From: DATLCI01 sp046714215
GTDB lineage: Bacteria > Acidobacteriota > Terriglobia > Terriglobales > Acidobacteriaceae
Length of the DNA: 23,538 bases
Direction: 5' to 3'
Assembly: GCA_046714215.1 (NCBI GenBank)
Contig: JBKKBM010000279.1
Coordinates: 1 to 23,538 of the forward strand
Position 1 is the first letter of the stretch. Every line of letters starts with the position of its first letter. Shown here piece by piece: positions 1 to 7,932 of this stretch. The position numbers were made by a program, and so were the translations under genes. Below the pieces are notes generated by a model. The model was not told the DNA's origin. It ran no database searches and saw only the letters and a program-made list of their open reading frames with translations.

Positions 1-500
1 GAGAACGGCCCCACCAGGCTCCAATACAGCCGGAACTTGATCTCAGCCTCGCGGCCATAACAGAAAATGCGCGTCTGCGTACACAGCTTGGTCGTCTGCG
101 GAGTGATTGAGTGCAAGGAAAGATTCCAGGCGGCCTTCGCGTAACCCTCGGTGTGAAACTGCGCGAACTCCGCTGCCAATGCCAGGGTCACCAACTCCGC
201 CCGCGGTAGCCAGAAGCGTCCGGCGATGCCAAACACGATCTCCCGTTCCGGTACTGTCGCCAACTCTACAAAGCTGCTTCGCTTGAGCTCGGAGAGCAGG
301 GAAGCGTCCGGCGCCCGCGGTGGCAGCGGCTTGCCCAAGCTGCGGATCCGCAGCAGCGCCCGCACGATCGCCGAATCCGCGAAGCTGGCCGCGCACAGCG
401 CCCGATACGTAGTCGCCACGTCGGCCTCCACCAGCGTCTGGTGCGCGCTGCGCACGTGATAATCCGGCAGAAAGTCGTCCAGCCGCTGTCGGACTTCCAT
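1..500 (-). CDS. Conserved hypothetical protein, possibly SRPBCC-like (partial, C-terminus outside window)
   Basis: Reading on the minus strand from an ATG at 500, the frame stays open to the window edge (about 166 codons). It begins MEVRQRLDDFLPDYHVR and later carries GIAGRFWLP, GYAKAAWNLSL, a TQTRIFCYG segment and YWSLVGPFS. This order (V-E-A near the N-terminus, then GRFW, a W-N strand, a T-x-T-R strand and a Y-W-x-x-x-x-P helix) recalls uncharacterised SRPBCC/START-fold proteins; that assignment is from memory of the pattern and is tentative. The start codon overlaps the stop of the upstream binding-protein gene (ATGA), so it is the last visible gene of the mutS-nagZ-anmK operon. An alternative GTG frame at 396-43 gives an unnatural Gly/Arg/Ala-rich protein and was rejected. 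No function can be assigned. Confidence 0.75.
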   Translation of the reverse strand, partial: MEVRQRLDDFLPDYHVRSAHQTLVEADVATTYRALCAASFADSAIVRALLRIRSLGKPLPPRAPDASLLSELKRSSFVELATVPEREIVFGIAGRFWLPRAELVTLALAAEFAQFHTEGYAKAAWNLSLHSITPQTTKLCTQTRIFCYGREAEIKFRLYWSLVGPF

Positions 501-2035
501 CACTGCACCAGCTCCGCCGTGCGCAGAAAATCGTAATTGCCGGAGGGCGTGAGCACTACATTCTTGACCCGCCGCGAATGGACTACCACATTGTCCAGAT
601 AATAAAGATTGATGTACGGCAGGTCCTCCGCCACGATCTTCTGCAACTCGCGATAGATCTCCCGCCGCTTCCCTTGGTCCATTTCCACGCGGCCGCGGTC
701 GATGAGCGCATCCACCGCCGGATTCACGTAATAGCCCCGGTTCGCCCGCTTCGGCGGAAAACTGCTCGAATGGAACACATGTTCGAAGATGTCCGGGTCT
801 TCATTCCCGCCGATCCAGCGCAGCGAGTAAAGTTGGAACGCGCCCTTCACCACGTCGGAATAGAAAGTCGCAAACTCAAAGCTACGGATATCGAGCGCGA
901 TACCCACATCGCGCAGCTCTTGCTGCAGTACCGCCGCCAGCAGCCGTGTGGTCTCCTCCGTCGAAGTCTTCATCGTCAGGCGAAAGCGCACGCCATCTTT
1001 CTTGGCATAGCCCGCCGCGTCGAGGATCTGATTCGCCTTGGCCGGATCATGCTCGTACGTGCGCACATCCGTCGCGAACGCCCAATGCAGCGGCGGCAAT
1101 ATCGCCGGCGCCGGCTTGGCCAGATCGCGCCATAGATAATGAATGATCTTCTGCCGATTGATGGCATACGCCAACGCCTGGCGCACCCGCACGTCTTTCA
1201 AGATCGGGTCGCGCAGATTGAATGCCAGGTAGTTGTACACCGTGCCCGGCCTGGTCTGGATCACCAGTTGCGGCTCTTTGCGCAGCGCCATCACCATGTC
1301 CGCGCTCAGCGCGTTGATGGCTAGGTCGACGGACCCTTTGCGCAACTCCAGCGCCCGCGTAGTCACGTCCGGCACCACCGCGAAGCGCACTTTCGCGATG
1401 TGCGGCTTGTCGCCCCAATAGTCATCGTTGCGCTCGATGACCACTTCGCTGTCCTGGATGGAGCGCACGAACTTGAACGGCCCGCTGCCCACGATGGCGC
1501 GATTGAAATCCTTGTCGCTCCCGTAGGGCACGATGGCGATGGCTCCGTCGCTCACATTCCATAGCAGCGTCGCGAACGGCTCCTTCATGCGGAAGATCAC
1601 CGTCCACGGATCGGGCGCTTCAATCTCCTTCACCAGCTTGAACGTGCTCGCCTTCGCGGAGATTACCGAGCCGTTGAGGATGGAGTCGAACGTCCACTTC
1701 ACGTCTTTCGACGTCAGCGCCGCGCCATTATGAAAGAGGACATCTTTTCGCAGATGGAAGATGTAAGTGAGCGCGTCGGGCGTCTCCCAGCGCTCGGCCA
1801 GCCACGGCTTCAGGGTGAAGTCATCATTGCGCTTCACCAGGGAGTCGAAAAGCAGCTTGTAGATGCGCTCGGATTGTGCATCCGTCCCTACCCTAGGATC
1901 CAGGTTCGCCGGACTGCTCTCGATGATCATCACCAGCGTGTCGGCTGGGAGCGCGCGGTGGCAAGAAAGCACGAACAGGCAGGCGCACAGGCAAACGCAA
2001 AATAAGAGCGCGGCGGAGACGATGCGCCTAGGCAT
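500..2035 (-). CDS. ABC transporter substrate-binding lipoprotein, peptide/nickel (SBP_bac_5) family
   Basis: The product (511 residues from the chosen ATG) is a family-5 extracytoplasmic solute-binding protein of the oligopeptide/dipeptide/nickel type. It opens with MPRRIVSAALLFCVCLCACL, a hydrophobic segment ending in VLSC, a plausible lipobox, so it should be a lipoprotein held at the membrane. The body has hallmark stretches such as VGTDAQSERIYKLLFDSL, LRKDVLFHNGAALTSKDVKW, GSGPFKFV and VRQALAYAINRQKI. An in-frame start 18 codons earlier would put a basic tail before the signal peptide, so 2035 was chosen; it overlaps the anmK stop by 8 bases. No permease or ATPase gene is in the window, so this is an orphan receptor. 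Sitting behind nagZ and anmK, it may bind muropeptide-derived peptides (compare MppA of E. coli), but that is inference. Confidence 0.93.
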   Translation of the reverse strand: MPRRIVSAALLFCVCLCACLFVLSCHRALPADTLVMIIESSPANLDPRVGTDAQSERIYKLLFDSLVKRNDDFTLKPWLAERWETPDALTYIFHLRKDVLFHNGAALTSKDVKWTFDSILNGSVISAKASTFKLVKEIEAPDPWTVIFRMKEPFATLLWNVSDGAIAIVPYGSDKDFNRAIVGSGPFKFVRSIQDSEVVIERNDDYWGDKPHIAKVRFAVVPDVTTRALELRKGSVDLAINALSADMVMALRKEPQLVIQTRPGTVYNYLAFNLRDPILKDVRVRQALAYAINRQKIIHYLWRDLAKPAPAILPPLHWAFATDVRTYEHDPAKANQILDAAGYAKKDGVRFRLTMKTSTEETTRLLAAVLQQELRDVGIALDIRSFEFATFYSDVVKGAFQLYSLRWIGGNEDPDIFEHVFHSSSFPPKRANRGYYVNPAVDALIDRGRVEMDQGKRREIYRELQKIVAEDLPYINLYYLDNVVVHSRRVKNVVLTPSGNYDFLRTAELVQ

Positions 2036-3179
2036 AAGAGATCTTGCCCAGAATAACAGCCTTCTTCGCGCCCGTAGCCGCTGGCACATTCCCCGGTTGA
2101 CGGTTCCAGGTCAGGTACGCCAGCACCGCGAACGCGATGGCTTCCTTCGCTTCCGGCGGCACGCCAAACTTGACGGAGTCGAGCAACGTCAGCCCCCAGG
2201 GCCTCAACTCCTCCGCCAGCAGCTTCATCATCGTCGGATTTTGGCTGCCCCCGCCTGCGACCACAAAATCTTTATAGCTACCGTCGTTGGTTTGCAAAAC
2301 AAAAGCCTGCACCGATTCCACGATCGACCGCACCGTAATCACCGTCGCCGTCGCGATCACATCTTCCTTGCGTGCCCGGCCGCACCGCCGCAAGAATCGC
2401 TGTACGTATTCCGCGCCAAATTCCTCCCGCCCCGCCGTCTTCGGCGGCTTCTTCTTGAAGTAAGGATTACGCAGCAACTCCGACACAATGTTGTCCAAGG
2501 GCTTGCCCATCGACGCCACGTGTCCGTCCTTGTCATAGCGCTTCCCATAGAGCTTTTCCATACAGGCATCGATCACCATATTGCCCGGCCCGGTGTCGAA
2601 CGCGATCAAGTCGTCGAGCTTTGCCCCGGCGGGCACCGCGGTCAGGTTCCCAATGCCGCCGATATTCTGCAGGATCCTCCCCCGTGTGCGATGCCGATAG
2701 ACGATGTAGTCGAGCATTGGCACCAATGGTGCCCCTTTGCCACCCGCCGCCATGTCCGCCGGACGGAAATCAGACACCACCGGTACGCCCGTTCGCTGCG
2801 CCACTACCGCGCCCTCCCCCGTCTGCCAAGTGACGGCTACCGGTGTGCCCAGAAACGCTGCCGCTTCGCCCTGGTGATAGATCGTCTGCCCGTGACAGCC
2901 GATGAGTTCCAGCTTCTGGATGCCATGCCTTTTCTTCGTCGCCAGCACCGCGTCGGCATACAGTCGTCCCAGTAGAAAGTTGAGACGGGAAAGATCAGCG
3001 ACACTCGCCTTCGGTGCATTCATCGCTGCCAACACCGCCTTGCGCACCGCCGCGGGAAACTCAAATTGCGCTTCCGCCAGCAACGCGAAGCGGATCGCCG
3101 TCCCGCGCCCCAGCACCCGCGCGATGGCCACATTAATGCCATCCGCCGACGTCCCGCTCATCACTCCGGCAACGATCAT
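2028..3179 (-). CDS. anmK: Anhydro-N-acetylmuramic acid kinase
   Basis: AnmK phosphorylates and opens 1,6-anhydro-N-acetylmuramic acid to MurNAc-6-phosphate, a cytoplasmic step of cell-wall recycling. The 383-residue protein (E. coli about 369) starts MIVAGVMSGTSADGINVAI, the family's ATP-binding signature, and carries IGCHGQTIYH (about 93-102), DFRPADMAAGGKGAPLVP (about 137-154), NIGGIGNLT and FDTGPGN (about 194-200), whose Asp lies where the family's catalytic base is expected, plus a late VVAGGGSQNP. The start overlaps the nagZ stop by four bases (ATGA), so translation is probably coupled. NagZ upstream releases the anhydro-sugar that AnmK uses, so the pair makes biochemical sense. Nothing essential appears to be missing. 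Confidence 0.97.
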   Translation of the reverse strand: MIVAGVMSGTSADGINVAIARVLGRGTAIRFALLAEAQFEFPAAVRKAVLAAMNAPKASVADLSRLNFLLGRLYADAVLATKKRHGIQKLELIGCHGQTIYHQGEAAAFLGTPVAVTWQTGEGAVVAQRTGVPVVSDFRPADMAAGGKGAPLVPMLDYIVYRHRTRGRILQNIGGIGNLTAVPAGAKLDDLIAFDTGPGNMVIDACMEKLYGKRYDKDGHVASMGKPLDNIVSELLRNPYFKKKPPKTAGREEFGAEYVQRFLRRCGRARKEDVIATATVITVRSIVESVQAFVLQTNDGSYKDFVVAGGGSQNPTMMKLLAEELRPWGLTLLDSVKFGVPPEAKEAIAFAVLAYLTWNRQPGNVPAATGAKKAVILGKISYA

Positions 3180-4276
3180 GCCTGCACTCCAGTTTTTTTC
3201 AGTTGCGTGCGGAAGCTATCCAACTGCTTGCGCAGACGCACGATCGTCGCCTGCGTCGGACGCTTCGCCACCCGCTTCAACTCGCGCGAGCGCCTTTTCA
3301 TCGCGAGGATGCGGTCCGAGGCCGTTTTCACCAGCCGCGCAAACTTCTTATCCCGCTCTGCCTCGCGCACCACCGCTTCATAGGTCGCGATCACGAATTC
3401 TTCCTTGCGGCACACCAGAAACATGTCCGCGCCCCTGCGCAAGCACTCGAGTGCAGCATTTTCGATCGACCCCACCGCCAACACGCCACCCATTTCCAGA
3501 TCGTCGGCCATCACCAGCCCGCGATAGCCTACCTTGCGTCGCAGGATGTCCTTCATCCATTTGCTCGAAAGCGATGCCGGCGTGCCATCGCCCGTCACCG
3601 CCGGATACGCGCAATGCGCCACCATCACAAATGGAAACTGCCGATGCAACTTGCGATAGGGAAGCAAGTCTTCCTGCCACAGCGTTTTAAAACTCTTGTA
3701 GATCGTCGGCAGTGAAAAATGCGTGTCCAAGTCGGCTTCGCCCAACCCGGGAAAATGTTTCCCGCAGCCGAGCACCCCGGACGACTTCAACCCACGCAAA
3801 AATTCGCGCACATAAATGATGGTTTCCTCCGCATCAGCCGACGCGGTGCGCGTTCCCATCACCTTACGTGATTGCTCGTACCCTAGATCAGACACTGGTG
3901 CAAAATCCGTGTTGAAGCCGAGCGACCTTGCTTCATCGCCCAGGATCTTTCCGTGACGCTGGAACATCGCGCGCGATCTCGTAGAAGCTACCAGCGCCTG
4001 CGATGGGGCCGGACCTATTAACTCGCGGAAGCGGTCCACCAGCCCGCCTTCGAGGTCTATACACGTGAACATCGGGACCGGTGTGGACCTGCGCCCAACC
4101 GCCAGCAAGTCATAGCATTGCTCCGCGCTCTTGATATTCCGTGCGAACAGGATCAGCCCGCCTGGCTGCAGCCGCATGAGTGTTTTGATGTTTTCACCGT
4201 CAGGTTCCGGCCCTTCCACGCCCATGATGATGAGTTGCGCTACCTGCTGCCGTAGGTCGAGCTGTGATTTCTTCAT
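3176..4276 (-). CDS. nagZ: Beta-N-acetylhexosaminidase, glycoside hydrolase family 3 (NagZ-type)
   Basis: NagZ removes N-acetylglucosamine from anhydro-muropeptides in the cytoplasm. The chosen ATG gives 366 residues: RQQVAQLIIMGVEG near the start, PGGLILFARNI (about 38-48), IDLEGGLVDRF (about 73-83), CGKHFPGLGEADLDTHFSLP (about 171-190) and GLVMADDLEMGG (about 253-264). The Asp-x-His pair of the catalytic loop (D184, H186) and the probable nucleophile D258 are present. The usual KHFPGHG reads KHFPGLG here, and the usual Arg after EGG is Leu. A TTG 15 codons upstream would overlap mutS, but the ATG at 4276 has AGGAAGG just before it and fits family N-termini. It follows mutS after 37 bases and overlaps anmK. 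A basic helical C-terminal tail of about 40 residues follows the barrel. Confidence 0.92.
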   Translation of the reverse strand: MKKSQLDLRQQVAQLIIMGVEGPEPDGENIKTLMRLQPGGLILFARNIKSAEQCYDLLAVGRRSTPVPMFTCIDLEGGLVDRFRELIGPAPSQALVASTRSRAMFQRHGKILGDEARSLGFNTDFAPVSDLGYEQSRKVMGTRTASADAEETIIYVREFLRGLKSSGVLGCGKHFPGLGEADLDTHFSLPTIYKSFKTLWQEDLLPYRKLHRQFPFVMVAHCAYPAVTGDGTPASLSSKWMKDILRRKVGYRGLVMADDLEMGGVLAVGSIENAALECLRRGADMFLVCRKEEFVIATYEAVVREAERDKKFARLVKTASDRILAMKRRSRELKRVAKRPTQATIVRLRKQLDSFRTQLKKTGVQA

Positions 4277-4279
4277 GTA

Positions 4280-4286
4280 CCTTCCT
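4280..4286 (-). promoter_or_regulatory. Ribosome binding site that sets the nagZ start
   Basis: On the minus strand AGGAAGG lies 3 bases before the ATG at 4276. The spacing is short, but no comparable purine run precedes the in-frame TTG at 4321, so this site favours the downstream ATG. Confidence 0.55.
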
Positions 4287-4313
4287 GGGCCTGTGGATGA
4301 TGTTCGCTTCGGA

Positions 4314-6947
4314 CTAATCAACTTGTTTCTTGAGATCGTGCAGCAGATTCAAAGCTTCGAGCGGCGTCAGGCGATCCAGATCCGCTTCCTTCAGGCGATC
4401 GATGATGCGCTGAGATAGCGGCGTAAAGATAGTCAACTGCGCCGGAGTGCCCGCGCCGTCTTCTGCTAGGTGCTCAGTGACTTTCTGCTCCGCCTGCTCA
4501 TGCTCCACCAGCACTTCACGTGCGCGCGCGATCACTTCCAGAGGTAGCCCCGCCAGTTTCGCTACTTCAATGCCGTAGCTGCGGTCCGCTGCACCGGCTT
4601 CGACCTTGCGCAGAAACACGATGCCGCCCGCGCTCTCCCGCACCGAAACGTGGAAGTTCTTCACTCCGGGCAGCAACTGCGCCAGTTCCGTCAGCTCGTG
4701 ATAATGCGTGGCAAAGAGCGTTTTCGCGCGCGTCCGCGCGTGAATGTACTCGATCGCCGCCCATGCTAACGACAACCCGTCATACGTTGCCGTGCCGCGT
4801 CCCATCTCGTCCAGCAGCACTAACGACCGCGCCGTCGCCGAATTGAGGATCGCCGCCGTCTCCGTCATCTCCACCATAAAGGTGGAGCGTCCACGCGCGA
4901 GGTTGTCGGTCGCGCCAATGCGGGTGAAGATGCGGTCAAACAGCGGCAGCCGCGCCTGGCGCGCCGGCACGAACGACCCTATCTGAGCCAGGATCGCGAC
5001 CAGCGCTGTTTGCCGCAGATACGTGGACTTACCGCCCATGTTCGGCCCGGTGAGGATCAGCACCGTGTGGCTGGCCGCATTCATATAAAGGTCGTTAGGG
5101 ACGAACCGCTCGGCACTTTGCATCACTTCCTGGCACTCGATGACCGGATGCCGGCCCTCGAGCACTTCCATCTCGCCACTGTCATCGAACTTCGGACGCG
5201 TGTAATCGCGCACTACCGCCAACTGGGCCAGCGCGGCCAGTACATCCACCTCTGCCACCGCCAGCGACGTCTGCCGTATCCGCTTCGCCTCCGCCGCGAT
5301 CGACGTACGCAACTCCGCGAACAGCCGCCGCTCGATCTCGACGATCTTCTCCTGCGCGTCCAGCACCTTGGCTTCGTACTCTTTCAGCTCCGGCGTGGTG
5401 AAGCGCTCCGCATTTACCAACGTCTGCTTGCGGTCGTAGTCAGGGGGCGCCAGGTGCAGGTTGGCTTTGGATATTTCAATGTAATACCCAAAGATGGAAT
5501 TGAATTTCACCTTCAACGACCCAATGCCCGTCCGCTGCCGCTCTCGCTCTTCAATCTGCGCGATGTACTGCTTGCTGTTGTGGCTGAGGTCGCGCAACGC
5601 GTCCAGTTCAGCGTCCACTCCGGACCCAATCACGCCGCCCTCTGCCAGCGATATCGGCGGCTCCGCGATGACGGTCTGCTCAATGCGTCTGCGGACGTCC
5701 GCCAGGTCATCCAGGCTGCCATGCAGTTCGCGATAGCGCGACACGTTGAATCTTTCCACCGCGGCTTTTGCCCCTGGCAGGCGACGCAGCGACACGGCCA
5801 GCGCCAGCAGATCCCGCGGGTTCGCCGATTCCAGCGTCACCCGGCTCAGCAGCCGCTCCAGGTCGAGGATGCCGTCCAGTGCCTTGCGCAATTCCTCGCG
5901 CGCCATCAGATCGCGCACGCCTGCTTCAACCGCATCCAAACGCGCCTGAATCTGCGTCAAGTCGATTGCCGGACGCAATATCCACGAGCGAAGCAGACGC
6001 TTGCCCATCGGCGTCAGTGTCTGGTCGATCGCGGCAAACAGCGTGACCTCTTTGCCGGCGCCGGCAAAGATCGGCTCCACCAGTTCGAGGTTGCGTACCG
6101 TCACTGCGTCCAGGATCAGGCAATCTTGGCGATCGTAGAAGCCGATCCGGTCAATGTGCTCGAGCGTGCCTTTCTGCGTGGCCCGCACATAATGCAGGAT
6201 GGCGCCCGCCGCGGCCGCGGCCGCAGGCCGTCCCGCCAAGCCAAATCCCTCAAGCGACAACACCCCAAACTGGTTCTCGACCAGCGGGATGGCATAGTCC
6301 GGCGCAAACGCCCAATCTTCCAGCGGCGTCTCCGTGAACGGCGGCTTCTCTCCCATCTCCGCGCGCTGCGCGCTGCGGTCGAACAGCGGCAGGGTAGAAG
6401 GGAAGAGCACCTCGCGCGGACGCAACTGCTGCAACTCTTCCAGGATGCGCTGCTCCGCATCCTCGCCGGCAAACTGCGTGGCGCGGAACTCGCCCGTCGA
6501 AAGATCCAGCACCGCTAGCCCGCAGACGTTGTCCGTCCGCGCCAGTGCTGCCAGGTAATTGTTTTCTTCTGACGCCATCTGCGCATCGAGCGCCGTCCCC
6601 GGCGTCACCACTCGAGTTACTTCGCGACGCACAATGGTCTTAGTCGCCTTCGGGTCTTCCATCTGCTCGCAGATCGCCACTTTGAATCCTTTGCGCAACA
6701 GCTTGGCCAGGTAACCTTCCGCGGCATGGTAGGGAACCCCGCACATCGGCACCGCTTGGTCTTTCTCCTTGTTGCGCGAGGTCAGCGTGATCTGCAACTC
6801 GCGCGCGGCGACCACCGCATCGTCATAGAAGAGTTCGTAGAAGTCTCCCAGCCGGAAGAACAGCAGCGCGTTGGGATGTTGCTTCTTGATGGCGGAATAC
6901 TGCCGCATCAACGGCGTGGAAGGTTCATTGGCGGGGTGAGTGGTCAT
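4314..6947 (-). CDS. mutS: DNA mismatch repair protein MutS
   Basis: MutS recognises mispaired or looped-out bases and, as an ATP-driven clamp, recruits MutL. From the ATG at 6947 the protein has 877 residues (E. coli 853). The mismatch-reading motif GDFYELFYDD places Phe36 and Glu38 exactly as in E. coli numbering, which supports this start over the in-frame TTG at 6968. The ATPase domain in the last third has Walker A TGPNMGGKSTYLRQ, Walker B LVLLDEMGRGTATYDG and the following FATHYHEL. The connector, lever and clamp regions are collinear with the family. The C-terminus ends LTPLEALNLLHDLKKQVD, the usual dimerisation helix region. It is the first gene of the minus-strand operon with nagZ, anmK and the binding protein, read from an extended -10 promoter near 7030. 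Confidence 0.99.
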   Translation of the reverse strand: MTTHPANEPSTPLMRQYSAIKKQHPNALLFFRLGDFYELFYDDAVVAARELQITLTSRNKEKDQAVPMCGVPYHAAEGYLAKLLRKGFKVAICEQMEDPKATKTIVRREVTRVVTPGTALDAQMASEENNYLAALARTDNVCGLAVLDLSTGEFRATQFAGEDAEQRILEELQQLRPREVLFPSTLPLFDRSAQRAEMGEKPPFTETPLEDWAFAPDYAIPLVENQFGVLSLEGFGLAGRPAAAAAAGAILHYVRATQKGTLEHIDRIGFYDRQDCLILDAVTVRNLELVEPIFAGAGKEVTLFAAIDQTLTPMGKRLLRSWILRPAIDLTQIQARLDAVEAGVRDLMAREELRKALDGILDLERLLSRVTLESANPRDLLALAVSLRRLPGAKAAVERFNVSRYRELHGSLDDLADVRRRIEQTVIAEPPISLAEGGVIGSGVDAELDALRDLSHNSKQYIAQIEERERQRTGIGSLKVKFNSIFGYYIEISKANLHLAPPDYDRKQTLVNAERFTTPELKEYEAKVLDAQEKIVEIERRLFAELRTSIAAEAKRIRQTSLAVAEVDVLAALAQLAVVRDYTRPKFDDSGEMEVLEGRHPVIECQEVMQSAERFVPNDLYMNAASHTVLILTGPNMGGKSTYLRQTALVAILAQIGSFVPARQARLPLFDRIFTRIGATDNLARGRSTFMVEMTETAAILNSATARSLVLLDEMGRGTATYDGLSLAWAAIEYIHARTRAKTLFATHYHELTELAQLLPGVKNFHVSVRESAGGIVFLRKVEAGAADRSYGIEVAKLAGLPLEVIARAREVLVEHEQAEQKVTEHLAEDGAGTPAQLTIFTPLSQRIIDRLKEADLDRLTPLEALNLLHDLKKQVD

Positions 6948-7027
6948 GACTGAGTAGACATGGGCCAAATCTGCATCTGGCTGGGCGCGCGCGGATCAAA
7001 CGGAAGGCGTTTTTCCGATTTTTGCGG

Positions 7028-7036
7028 ATTATAGCA
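7028..7036 (-). promoter_or_regulatory. Putative extended -10 promoter for mutS operon
   Basis: On the minus strand the sequence reads TGCTATAAT, a perfect -10 hexamer with the TG extension; no good -35 is seen at 16-18 bases, which extended -10 promoters can tolerate. Transcription would begin near 7020, about 75 bases before the mutS ATG. Confidence 0.6.
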
Positions 7037-7071
7037 AACCGCCTTTCGCTGGAAGACGCGCATCCCGATTG

Positions 7072-7077
7072 TATAAT
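7072..7077 (+). promoter_or_regulatory. Putative -10 box for the hemX-hemA-hemC-hemD operon
   Basis: A perfect TATAAT lies 42 bases before the hemX-like ATG; the -35 is poor (CTGGAA at 17-base spacing). A TTG at 7069 that could extend the reading frame overlaps this box, supporting the ATG at 7120. The box is back to back with the mutS -10, with 38 bases between the hexamers, so the two promoters share their upstream DNA. Confidence 0.55.
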
Positions 7078-7119
7078 CGACTCGCGCGCCCCGCTGGCGT
7101 TGCTGCGCGCTACGCTTAC

Positions 7120-7932
7120 ATGCCCCATTTCTGGCTCACCATCGCCATTGTCCTCTATGGCTGCGGACTGCTCTATTCGTGGCTCACCCTGCATGGCCGC
7201 CGCGAGCGCCTGGAACGGGTGGTCATAGCGCTGGTCCGCATCGGCGCGCTCTTTCATTTTGTCGCTCTTGCGGAATCCGTCTGGAACACCCGCCAACTCT
7301 CTTCGCTCATGGTGCAGCGGGCGGAATCGTTCCTCGCTTTCTTCTTGATGGTCTTGTTCTTCTTCGTCTACTGGCGTTACAAGACTTTCTCCCACGGTAT
7401 CTTTGTTTTTCCGCTCGTCTTTGTGCTCACGCTGTTCACCGTGCTCGGCCGAAATCCCATCGAGTTTCCATCCCCCATCCTGCGCAGCGGATGGATCTTC
7501 GCCCACATCGCGCTCATCCTCGCCGGCTATGCCGCGCTCTTCTTCAGCTTTTCCTCCAGCCTGCTTTATCTGGCGCAGGAGCGCAGCCTCAAGTCGCATG
7601 CCGTCGGAGGCCTCGCCGCCCGCCTGCCCGCCTTGCAGGTCATCGACGACATCGGCTTCCGCTCCCTCCTGCTCGGCTTTCCCTGCATGACGCTCGGCCT
7701 CATCGCCGGCGCCGTCATCGCTGAATCCAGTTACGGTCCCACGTTCTTGCGCGACCCTAAGATCGTTCTCTCGCTCATTATGTGGACGGTCTACCTCATC
7801 TTGCTCTTCAGCCGCTGGACCGTCGGTTGGCGCGGTCGCCGCGCCGCCATACTCTCTACCGTGGCCTTCACTGCGGCCACGTTGGCCTGGGCCGCCAATT
7901 ACATCAACGCCGTCCCTGGGGTCACGCGATGA
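7120..7932 (+). CDS. hemX: HemX/CcsA-like integral membrane protein
   Basis: The 270-residue product has about eight hydrophobic helices, starting MPHFWLTIAIVLYGCGLLYS. It belongs to the cytochrome c assembly (CcsA/CcmC) superfamily: a His in GALFHF, another in IFAHIALILAGYAALFFSF, and a late YGPTFLRDPK that aligns with the tryptophan-rich WGxxWxWDPK haem-handling motif but has lost its Trp residues. This degenerate form and the position directly before hemA are typical of HemX proteins, which in Bacillus affect GluTR (HemA) level; a haem-handling role is also possible. ATG 7120 was chosen because upstream TTG options overlap the promoter. Its stop overlaps the hemA start (ATGA). The symbol follows genomic context and is less certain than the superfamily call. 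Confidence 0.85.
   Translation: MPHFWLTIAIVLYGCGLLYSWLTLHGRRERLERVVIALVRIGALFHFVALAESVWNTRQLSSLMVQRAESFLAFFLMVLFFFVYWRYKTFSHGIFVFPLVFVLTLFTVLGRNPIEFPSPILRSGWIFAHIALILAGYAALFFSFSSSLLYLAQERSLKSHAVGGLAARLPALQVIDDIGFRSLLLGFPCMTLGLIAGAVIAESSYGPTFLRDPKIVLSLIMWTVYLILLFSRWTVGWRGRRAAILSTVAFTAATLAWAANYINAVPGVTR

Noticed and set aside
43..396. Minus-strand GTG frame at the left edge
   Set aside because: The overlapping ATG frame from 500 has better composition, an ATGA junction and conserved-looking motifs.
1863..2975. Plus-strand open frame of 370 codons opposite anmK
   Set aside because: Shadow with abundant Arg, His and Pro; anmK on the other strand is certain.
5010..6518. Plus-strand open frame of 502 codons opposite mutS
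   Set aside because: Antisense shadow; Arg/Gln/His-rich composition with no domain pattern, fully inside a secure mutS gene.
6925..7599. Minus-strand open frame of 224 codons opposite the hemX-like gene
   Set aside because: Very charged E/D/K-rich product is the usual mirror of a membrane protein; it would also overlap mutS and both promoters.
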